DNA of 64,000 bases from Phoronis australis. Its lineage: Eukaryota; Phoronida; Phoronidae. Location of the stretch: assembly GCA_002633005.1 (NCBI GenBank), contig NMRA01000649.1, positions 108,807 through 172,806 of the forward strand, written 5' to 3'. The position numbers and the translations under genes are program-made. The notes beneath the pieces are model-generated. The model had not been told where the DNA came from, searched no databases, and saw only the letters and a program-made list of their open reading frames with translations. Of the stretch, positions 32,214 to 41,865 are shown in pieces (within the stretch, counting starts at the first letter, position 1; each line of letters starts with the position of its first letter).

Positions 32214-32403
32214 TCACGTAAGACAATGCCTTACATGGAAGTTAACAACATATTCTGCGTTAGTCCTTTGCACACTTATTGCAAATGGTGCCGATGGGTG
32301 GAAGGTGAAGGCCACGAGTCGCCTCGCAGCAGGAGGGGGATTCCTACCGAGAACACCAGCGTAGATCTTGAACTTCAGCAAACCCGAGTCACGTGCATAG
32401 AAC
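32214..32403 (-). CDS. DET1: DET1 terminal exon
   Basis: 190 nt from acceptor CATTTCCAG to TGA (32214-32216). The completed arginine is followed by [19 protein letters not shown], then [27 protein letters not shown] and RHCLT, the expected C-terminus. Confidence 0.96.
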
Positions 32404-34649
32404 CTGGAAATGGAGCCCATCCATACATTAAAAATGACGACTATGGACAAAATGTGTAAAAAATTAGACATGTAAGGGAAAGGATAATATTTGAGTTTTT
32501 TTTTCTACAAAAATATTAAAATCCATCTTAGTCATATAGCAAAAGCTGCATTTCTCAGCAAAAAACAAAAATCCAATTAGGCCACTTGCAATCATGAAAT
32601 TGACCTCATAATATTCCCTACCATGATAGGATTTCCATTACCAACAAGAACATAGAAATCATCAGTGACTCAAAAATGCTTCAGAGTTGTTTGGGGTTGG
32701 TCAACCCTAAAATTGTGAATTCAAAAATGGCGCATGGACACACTGCCTATGACTCGAGTTGGTAACAGAAACGGAATAATCCTATCACAGTCAGGAATAT
32801 CACGAGACCATAAAATAAAAGGCCAAATTTCAATTTCGTTTTTAGCAACCACTGCAGGAAGAAATGCAGCTTTAATTATAGTCTATTTTGACGTTCACAG
32901 AAGCAAACCTAAATTCTTGTGGCCTTCAGAGATTTGGGTAAGTGGAAAAAGGGACCTTTTAAAGAGTACCCCCCGGGCCTTCACCAACTTGTAACTATAG
33001 CAGAGTTATCACCCGATTGGATGCATTAGTCACTTATAAGGGTCCCAGATTTCTAGGAACAGTTTGAGGCATTTTATTCAATGGAGGAAACTGGTTCTCA
33101 AATTCCATAGACCGCTGTAAGTGCTCATTACCTGATCGGGTGATCTCCACAAGATTTGGGTCTCTCCATCACCGAAACCCACTTATCGTCGTAACTGAAC
33201 AGTGCCAAGTCCAGGTAGGGGCTGCTACTGTACGACTGTGAACTGATGGGCAGCTGGGCGAGTAGACGCTTCACTGCCTCTGTCTGGCCCCCATATTTAG
33301 CGTTTATAATTGTCTGCTTGAAGCGCTGGTGAACCTGAAGAGCATGAACACTACTGGAGGGGGAGCACGTGAACTGGGACGCAGCGTTGCGGAAGTGATC
33401 ACAAAAGTCCTCAAATAAGTCCAGCAACTCGCCCGAAGTGTTCTCGTAAACTGCCAGTACGTTAGACATGTTCATATTATAAACCACAAAGAATGATGGC
33501 TGAGAGTTTGGATCCGGTGTACGTAATGTTACCACTTCCTCACTGGCATACTTTATCAACAAATGGCGCTCATCCAACAGTTGCATTTTCCACATACGCA
33601 ACTGTTTGAATTGATCGAAATACTGGTAAAACTTTCTTAAGGCAAACGCAGTCCCTTCTCGTTCAGCTTCCCGGTACAGGTACACGAGCAGTCTGTGCTT
33701 CAGACTGTTAATGTTTTCTTCACTGAATGGTTGAGCAGAATGTCTGCTGGTGTTATGCTGCCTGCTAGAGGGCTCTTGTCCTTGACGAACTGAAGAAATC
33801 AACAGCTCGTCGTCCTCATAACAGAACCGGCCAATTTTACGGACATCAACAAACGTGCCGCTTGAGTCCACTTGGAATATGTGAACAGTCTGTTGCTGCA
33901 CAGAGAGTACGGCTAGAGTGTCTTTATACAGATACAGCCCTTGATTGTGTGAGAGGAAGATCTTGTCACATTTGAAAACTCTCGAGTCTCTCAGCTGACC
34001 TGTGTTCAAATCAACAATATGCAATGTGTAGTCCTCCAATGGGGAGCGAGGATTGGGTGTGACCGATTCGTTATTTCTGTACATGTCATAAAAGTAAGGA
34101 TAGGGCTCATCCGGTATATACGAGGCGGAACCGACGATAACAAATCGACTATCATCGGTGAACAAGCTGCATTCTCTGTTTAAGTGTTCACCATTGGAAG
34201 CGACAGGTGTTATGTGTTTACGCTTGAAAAACCGTTCAAAAACTTTACTCCTGATGTTGACCGACCTCTGGTCGGTGGAATTAGCGGTGATGTCACCAGA
34301 CACTTCCTGTAGCAAGTCCTCTGCTGCGGCTGGCCCTTGAAACTCGTAGACCTCTATGGATGTCTGGTCGGAGGAGAATGCGACAAAGTACTGCCCACTT
34401 GGAGCAAACTTGCGCAGAAAACATGGCGGCTTCTCTACGTTAATAACTGTAAAGCTTGGAAATACATTTTGATAAAATTTCCGTGTCTCGTTGAATTGGG
34501 TGGCAGGTCTGCCAGTGTGAGTCTGCCGTTGAAATAGGCGGTAGACAACATTCTGGTTGGGTATTTTTCTGGCCTTTAGGAAACCAGAACTGTAGACACT
34601 GGTCCTTGATGATCTTGGACACTGGTGCAAGTCTTTGTTGGAGTTATTC
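32214..34649 (-). CDS. DET1: DET1 homologue (de-etiolated 1), two C-terminal coding exons; N-terminal exon not found
   Basis: DET1 is a substrate-receptor subunit of CUL4-DDB1 ubiquitin ligase. With COP1 it directs degradation of c-Jun and ETS-family factors, and with DDB1 and DDA1 it forms the DDD complex. Exons 34649-33132 and 32403-32214 (minus) join in frame to about 568 residues. Signatures, in order: [163 protein letters not shown], and finally [10 protein letters not shown] and [15 protein letters not shown]. Human DET1 is about 550 residues; the visible exons alone exceed this because of a longer N-terminal part before [11 protein letters not shown] and a Ser/His-rich insertion near [10 protein letters not shown]. 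Confidence 0.97.
32545..32990 (+). repeat. Dispersed repeat inside the DET1 intron
   Basis: Related to the segment at 5925-6070 on the opposite strand through AATTGTGAATTCAAAAATGG, CTCGAGTTG, CCTATCACAGT and the flanking order. Internal inverted fragments (CTACCATGATAGGATTTCC against GGAATAATCCTATCACAG) suggest a folded or composite origin. It fills most of the 728-bp intron. Confidence 0.65.
33132..34649 (-). CDS. DET1: DET1 large internal exon
   Basis: 1,518 nt. On the minus strand the acceptor is TGCTTTTTAG, followed by the last base of a codon and then [11 protein letters not shown]. The donor is ATCAG|GTAATG, leaving AG for the split arginine codon after HPI. Open upstream sequence beyond the acceptor is intronic, so the methionine at 34714 is not the start. 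Confidence 0.95.
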
Positions 34650-37079
34650 CTAAAAAGCAAACACAATTTACAGCAGTTCAATACTGATAAATTTGCCCAT
34701 TTGGAGTGTTGCAAAACTGTAGTCTATGAGTGAATGCGTAATTATAGGGTAAGGTAATAACTGCTCTCGCAGGAGAGGGGATTGAGAGCTTGAGTTTGAG
34801 TTTTTAGATAAAAGTAAATTGTTGCCACTTTTTATGTATCAGTTTGCATGTGGAGTAAGTACTCTCTAGTCCACATTCAAACCTTGGTAAGGTAATTAAT
34901 TTGACATGACAATTGATACGATTGGCCAAGATGGTTCATGAATTTTGTTCATTGTGGAGACAGATGTCATTCACAAGGGTCACATAATCTTGGACGAGAT
35001 ATCAAAGGTTTTAGATGACTGGCAGTTATTTTTGATTCCTACAACTTGCTTTATACTGATTCCGAGGTGGTACAGATGATTTCATTCAGCAATCACGAGC
35101 ATGAGAACAAGGGGAAAGAATGACAACTACTGTCAGTCAGAAGTCTCACCTGTGCTACTCCTTGTTGTTAAGGCCAAATGAAGCAAAAGACAACTGGCAT
35201 ATGTCATACATTTTGATTTTCACCACACGTAATTCATTCACGTTTGCAAAAAATTCACTGTTTGACAATCCTAACCTGGTGACACTAATTTTTAATCTAT
35301 TAGTAAACTGAAAATTACGTCAAAATGCCTGCTACAAATTGTGTACCAGAGTGCATGAGTGTCTCATTGACTGGGCAGTTGAAAGAAACTAAATTTGCAT
35401 GCGGACCATGGGCAAGAGGCACATGTAAATGATGTTTAAAATGCATCGTCTGTTGTTCATTAAGTTGTAGATTTAGTTTGGGACTGTTCATATTTGTAAA
35501 GGTCTCATCAATGTAAGAGGACGATTCTTTCATGCCATGAATAATGCGTTTACACGAAAGTCACGCTTTTCTAAAGATATCCGTGACTTTTCACCGCTCG
35601 TCCTTCTCAGCGGCTTTTACCAGAAACAAAGAGAGCACAGCGCCATATTCGGACTCAGTTGCGATGACCGCAATGTCTGGTGCGAGCAAGACCCAATTAA
35701 GTGCAATTACCTGGCCATAAACTGTTGTAAACATCTATGCCTGTGCATACTGCCGAATTTTTAAAATGCATTAACCAACATTTTTCATTAAAAACAAATA
35801 CCACAGCGGTATTCAGATGGAAAAAACAACCACGTCTGGTTTTTGATTTTTAAAAATCAATGAACTATTAAGCTAAAAACTACGAACATTGGGTACGATT
35901 AAAGATAAACGACTGTGCGTATTGATATACTTGGTGGATTTACAAAAACTGGTGCACTAACCGGATCACTGATATTCGCGGAAATGGGTCAATTTCGATA
36001 GTTAGATTGTAGTTGTAATGGAACACGTGTAAAGACAAGAAGATGGATAGCTTTCTAGTCAACGAGAGAGTGCATGCAGTGGATGACGTTGGTCGGTGGG
36101 CAAGAGCTGTGATTTCATTTTTATGACTGAGGAAAAGCTACAATAGTTACGTAGTTACTGCAACCAAAATTGTCCAGAGGTTCCAAATCCTCAGTTTGGC
36201 TACCACCATGTTTGCACTTTTGTATATATTTAAATTTATGACTTGAGTTCTAATAAACATTGAACTTGAAGTAAGGACAGGTGTAATGTTGTTTGCTGTG
36301 ACATGTTTGGTGTAGCTATGATCTGGAAAAGTTAAAAATCGATACTAGTAAAACAGTTTGTGGTTGAGGTAGAGTTGCTGTAAACCACTTTCCACTATTT
36401 TCTTGGCCTTTTTCTGTGTGGTTTTCTGTTCTTTCAAAAGGCGACAGCATATGACGACCATAGGAGTTATTATAAAATGGCTGCCGAAAAGCAATGCACA
36501 GTTGAACAACTCGGCATAAGTAAAAGAAAACGTTTGAAACAACGAGAGAGTTAAACCAAATCCTATTCAGAGCATAACTTTGAAGTGGAATAATTGGGTG
36601 AGTACGACAACAAGCCGGTTTTATGCTTAGACGGACGACCATTGGGTTCCCGAGTATATATATATATATCATTGAATTTTGCAATGAGCAAAAACACTCG
36701 ATTTTCAAATTCTGTCGTTTGAAAAACTGGGAAAATTCAGGAAAACTGTCCACACCTGACATTGTCCAACATCACTGGTGCCGGAGAACTTCTACTTCGA
36801 GCTCAAGACGTTCTCCTCTGGCGTACATTTATTTGAGGTGACTCCAATATACGGTACACTTTTACAACTCTTTATTTAGTGTTTTTCTGCACTGAAGATT
36901 AACACTTCCGCTACACGCACGCTACCTTGTGGATGAAAACCATTCTTTTATGGTAATGTTAAGTATCGTCCGGTTACCTATTTTCGTCAGGCTCCAAAGT
37001 TCGTCCGCCATCTTGTTTCGCGTGCAGCGCAACCACGCNTTCATTCAAGGAAAAATATGAACAGTTAAAACTGGACAGT
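34650..37079. other. Intergenic stretch upstream of DET1 coding exons
   Basis: The first DET1 exon should lie here or further upstream, but I could not identify it. At 37007-37017 CCGCCATCTTG matches a YY1 site beside CG-rich sequence, a possible promoter patch, with an unresolved N at 37039. Open frames at 36316-36762 have no family resemblance. Confidence 0.4.
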
Positions 37080-37327
37080 TTTTATACCGTGAAAACATGG
37101 CTGCGAAGCCGTAAAGTGTGTTTGAGCCTATAACTTTATAAAAACGCAATATTTTGAGGAAATATTTTACCGCTGTTTATAGATCCCATAGGACTACCTA
37201 TGTGCCAAATTTGGTGAAAATCGGCTGACCCCCACCTTGCCGCTCATGGCTGGTGCTCTCGTGGACTAGTACTTAAGCTTCAAAGTTGGTCGGAAGAAGA
37301 ATAAGAATAAGAATAAGAATAAGAATT
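37080..37327 (+). repeat. Retroelement 3'-end-like repeat with (AAGAAT)n tail
   Basis: A segment with CCCATAGGACTACCTATGTG, CCAAATTTGGTGAAAATCGG and a final run of AAGAAT hexamers (37293-37327) resembles common invertebrate SINE or RTE-type ends with microsatellite tails. The left boundary is uncertain and no coding part is attached. Confidence 0.5.
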
Positions 37328-37332
37328 AAGTT

Positions 37333-37500
37333 GAACAAAACCCAGGAACAACAGTACTCTGCGGTTGCACGCGCAGAGTAATAAAATTGAAGAAAACCCA
37401 GGAACAACAGTACTTTGCGCTTGCACGCGCACAGTAATAAGAATAAAACTGGAGAAAACCCAGGAACAACAGTACTCTGCGCTTGCACGCGCAGAGTAAA
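37333..37500 (+). repeat. Three tandem copies, each with a GC-rich hairpin
   Basis: Copies start near 37333, 37389 and 37452 and share AAAACCCAGGAACAACAGTA followed by a hairpin. In copy 3 the stem ACTCTGCGC (37474-37482) pairs perfectly with GCGCAGAGT (37489-37497) around a 6-nt loop TTGCAC. Copies 1 and 2 carry stem mismatches. They sit directly after the AAGAAT tail. Confidence 0.9.
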
Positions 37501-38702
37501 AACGGGCATTTTTGGGTTTTACATCTCCTGTTCGACGAAAAACGCTGTCGGCAAGTCTTTGTGTGTTGCAGCGAACGTTTCACCTTTACGCTTTGGCTTA
37601 CACAAAGATGTCCCGCATTTTAGTTCTGGAGTTCCGCTTTTCGATCCATTTGTTCCGATCTTCAATGTTGACCGTGACAACAATTGCAACAGGTTTACAA
37701 AATAACATTGTCTCTTTCTATGAATATTGTTATTCTCCAACGTCCACTTTCTTTAATAACATAACAATAGCAAGAATGTGTTTCAATGTCTCTCGTTTTT
37801 ACACTACATATGTCAGGATCACTAACGTTTACTATTTGAAGAAATGAACATATTTCGAAACTTTTAAGGAAAGTCCTACACTGCAACCAATGTGTTGGGC
37901 TATCCACAATACTTTTCAAAGCTACGTGATAGATGTTTGGCCATTTTTGTCTACAGTATCAGAAAACCTTTATCCGAAAATTTCACATTTTACATACTTG
38001 GAGTAGTTTATCGCAAGAATCGTAATTGTCATTACATTCTGAATATTTACTGAATAATTTAATTTACCAAACGACACTATGGTGAAGATGTGAAATTTTC
38101 GTTGAATGCCTGACTAAGTTATCCACAGCAAGTGTGAGGGATCCATATTCTAATACCTTTTCTTAATAGGGTAGAAATCTTTTGAATCATTGCAGTTATT
38201 TTCCTAATGGCTTAATCAGTCATTTACATAACCTCTCTGGTTCATTTTCTGTCTTATTTTACTATTATACGCTGTTATGTTTCACATTTTGGTAACACTA
38301 TTGGTTTATAGAATTAAAAAATATTGTTAAACCTGTCAGGTTTGCGAAATGATAATTACTTATCAATTAAAGTATTTATCTTTTGCATCGTGTACAATCA
38401 TCAAGAGCTGACAAAGGGCTTTCTAATGACATGGTTCGACAATTTGGTTAAAAAACGGCGGAGTTGTGAAAAATTTCAATGAAAGTAAAATCCAGTCCAA
38501 GTACACACACCGGGAAAGACGAATGCAAACAACTCTCGCGCATGTGCGGCCTTACCTCAGCGGCCATTTCAGGTCTAGAGTTCTATGCTTTAAAAGCGTT
38601 TGAGCCCCACATTGGCGGGTACTTTTATGGTATGTCTACTACCTTTAAAGCCCACTACGCTCAGTAACGATAGGATTTGTTTCAATTTAGTCTCAAAACA
38701 TT
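37501..38702. other. Intergenic stretch
   Basis: No gene or element is supported. Short overlapping open frames at 37415-37919 on both strands are not convincing. Confidence 0.35.
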
Positions 38703-39870
38703 CAGCCGATTTCATAAAGGTGGTTTAACAAAACCAGGTTTAAGACTTAAACCTGGTCTTCCTAAACCTGGTCTAATTTTAGACCTAACTTGCATTTCAC
38801 CAACATGGTTTAAGAGTCTGAAAGCCTGGTTTTGCTAGACCAGGGAGCTGGTTCAGGAGAACCAGGTTTAAAGTATCAAAGGCACCCCACTGTGCCGTGG
38901 AGGGTAAACCCAACAAAGAAACTATTGAAGTGCTTCAATGAAACCTTGATCACGTGGGTATAGAATGGCATACACCAGTAGAATCAGTGCAGACATTTAC
39001 GACAAGGTTTAAAAGCTTTTCTCATGAGGAAAAATGTAATTTGTGTGCCCAACACAGACACATTAAAGAACATGCTCACGATTAGATGTAACATGATAAA
39101 TGCCCAAATTTATTTCCGTGTCATTTTAGTTTTTATTTTTCGCGGCCAAAGGGGGGGGCAAGACCCCTTCCCGGCAACATTGAATCGGAGAACAGTGGAG
39201 GTTGAACTCAGTCAGAAGAATCAGAGGATGCTGTCTTAAGTCAAATCCGTAAGGCTTGCGACGCCCTGCTCGACCAGTCGTATTCTGAGGAATCCGCAGG
39301 ACACACTCCAGCATGTACTGGTCTACGCATAGGCGGATCCAGGGGGGTCAAGGGGTCCGAAGCCCCCTTTTTCCCTTGATTTTAATGATATCAAATCTAT
39401 AATTTTCAAATTTTTGACTTGGTTCCCCCCTTTCAAAAAGTCCTTGACCGTCCCCTCTCCTTTAAAAAATCCTGGATCCGCCCCTGCTACGTTTGATCTC
39501 GTGTCGTAGTAAACCTGAATAATGAAAACAGTCCATTTTCGCTCTAAAACTGCGTCGCAATTGCACACCGCGGCATCGTTCAGTTGTACCTATACTATGC
39601 AAGTCTGACATATTTAACAGTTAAACCTGGGTCTGACCAAGTCTAAAGTTAAACACGGTTTAAGATCTTAATACAGGTCTAAAGAATATGGACCTCGTTG
39701 GTGAAATGAAAACTGACTTAGACCAGGTCTAAACTGGATTTAAACCAGGTTTTACAAGACCACTAGTCTAAAAGTTAAACCACCTTTATGAAATGCAGAT
39801 TATCATTAAACCTGGTCTAAGTCTAGTTTAAACCTGGTTTAACTTTAAACCACCTTTATGAAATCGGCTG
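38703..39870. mobile_element. 1.17-kb non-autonomous transposon with 26-bp terminal inverted repeats
   Basis: The left end starts CAGCCGATTTCATAAAGG and its 26 bp is the exact reverse complement of the right end. Both flanks read ATT (38700-38702 and 39871-39873), a likely 3-bp target duplication. Subterminal regions are packed with AAACCTGGT/ACCAGGTTT motifs in both orientations, and a second terminus-like copy lies at about 39778-39801. Inner inverted blocks (CATTTCACCAAC against GTTGGTGAAATG) frame a core without transposase. It hosts the nested MITE at 39328-39486. A 3-bp duplication would suit a PIF/Harbinger-like element, but that is inference. Confidence 0.85.
39328..39486. mobile_element. 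159-bp MITE nested in the larger transposon
   Basis: The ends CATAGGCGGATCCAGG and CCTGGATCCGCCCCTG are imperfect inverted repeats, flanked by CTACG on both sides (39323-39327, 39487-39491). GGCGGATCCAG-type termini are seen on hAT-like MITEs in many animals. The 5-bp duplication is shorter than the usual 8 bp of hAT, so the family remains open. Confidence 0.8.
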
Positions 39871-41865
39871 ATTAAGTCGTAATACAGATGTTACCTCGGC
39901 ACCCTCGTTACCGGCAATGGCGGTGTCATATATTTTGATTTCTGTTTTGAAACGGGTCTTAAAACATCAACTCGGTAATGATAACATAACTTAATATTTC
40001 TCGTGGTCTATGGTTATACTGTGGTCGGAGTGGGTGTTACTTTTGGGTGTTATTTTTGGTATAATAAACGGCTTCATTCTTATGTTAATTACCTTGACGT
40101 TGACCATGCTTATTCGCATATTTATGCCTTTAACTAATTGTGCTTTACTAATTTTAATTAATAAAATGTGAAGTAACTATGTAAAACGACATCGTGGTTG
40201 ATGAGAACTGGAGAGCATCAGAAAATAATTGTCCTTAAATGTACTGTATATCCAATAGGCATCTTCTCTCGGCTGTTTTCTTTGGGGGTGGGTACATGAT
40301 ATAGTTTTATTGGATTGCAGGCAGAAAATTACACTCTACCAATTTTCACACCCCCCCCCCCCACATTGCAATGATCATCCTCACCCCAGATCTCACCAGG
40401 CAAGGATCGACGGGGATCCAGACCCATGCTGGAATGTAAGATGTCGTACGGGGTGAATTTTCGAGGAAAAATTCTTGACCCCTGTTTGGAGGTCGTATGT
40501 GGGCAGTTTTTGGAAAGAAATATAGTAGTGTTTTTACTGGTCCCTTCAGCTGCTTTATTACTTCGCAGACCCCAGTCTCTAGATAAAATCCAACTGGATC
40601 ATCTCTACCTGCCCACCCGCCTATCACCCACTATCAAGTCACCCTTCCTCCGCGTATGGTGTATGTCCCGTTATGTTCAGTTGGTTCAATGCCGTAATGG
40701 CTATTCTTGGCTCACTCGAGTTTCTGTCTATGTTTGCATTTTTCAATACACCGCACATGATTTATATTCTCACTATTTCAAACAAAGGACACTAAATAAT
40801 TTGAATTTGACAAAATAAAATGTGACACGACTGGCAACGTCTCGCGTACTTCCTCATCGCACACGTCCTCTTCATGTCACTACAGTCCAAGGAACAATGA
40901 TGGTGGCGGTCAATCCAGTTAGTTTCCGTGTCTATTCGTCTTTGATTTCATTAGTCCTTTGCAGGATCTTTGTTAAATTTTACACTGTGTTCGTGTGAAG
41001 CTGACAACGGACGAAGACGAGTTTCTAGCCAATCTGACTACCGCTTTGCCCCTAGTGGCAATTTTATTTTATTTTAATGTTAGCTCCGTATCCTCGGAGT
41101 CACTGTTCATTGATGGATTTTCGTGAAAATTAGCAAATAGATTTCTATTAGCGAGAAGATAATATCATTGTATTATCAAACGTATTCTGCACAGTGTAGT
41201 GGTCACTCTTAATATTTAGAGTCCGTTTTTTGGCGTTTACCAGTTCCGCTTAACCGCTGAAAGGATCACTGTGAAACTACGTTTGGACGGTTCTGATTAC
41301 TGTATCGAATGAGCGCGATCTGTATCGTGGCTTGTAGGTTACGCTCTGCTTCGTGGCACTGAAAGCTGGCACATAAGATCGTTCCAGAAATTTAATAGCT
41401 GAACAACGGTAGAATGCCAATTTCTCTAGCACTGGTAACTATTTAGTTCACTCAAGGAAGAGTAAAGGTTTAATGGCATACATTTTATGTCAGATATTTT
41501 TGTTAGGTTTTTACCCACATCGGAGTAAAACTGTATATTTGTACGGCTTTGTACCAAGGCTACGATTTTGCATGTAGCCAAGGCGAACGTTAGATCATAT
41601 TCACGATGAGGTGAAGAGCAGAACTACCTGGGCTATGTGAAGTCAAAACGCAGAGGTTCAATTCGCTGACTAGCTTGTGGTACTATCTATTGATCAAGAA
41701 ATGCTACATGTTTCCACCGGAAAATTGATTATTAACTTCCATTCTCAACCAAATGAGATATATCCCTACTCCGTGATGAACCAAGATCTAAATTCATAAC
41801 ATAAGGTGCTCTAATCATGTAAGTGACGTTTGTGAAAGTTTTGCTTGGGACAAGACTTGTTTTAA
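39871..41865. other. Intergenic stretch before the KAP gene
   Basis: It includes a poly-C tract near 40351. I searched by eye for a Walker A (GxxxxGK[ST]) exon for the downstream KAP gene and found none. Open frames at 40346-40818 on both strands look like repeat-derived sequence. Confidence 0.35.

Noticed and set aside
36316-36762. 148-codon minus-strand ORF upstream of DET1
   Set aside because: It considered as DET1 5' exon, but the sequence does not resemble DET1 and there is no donor in the right phase.
40346-40818. ORFs on both strands near 40.5 kb
   Set aside because: Proline/glycine-rich translations next to a poly-C tract, typical of repeat-derived frames, with no splice support.
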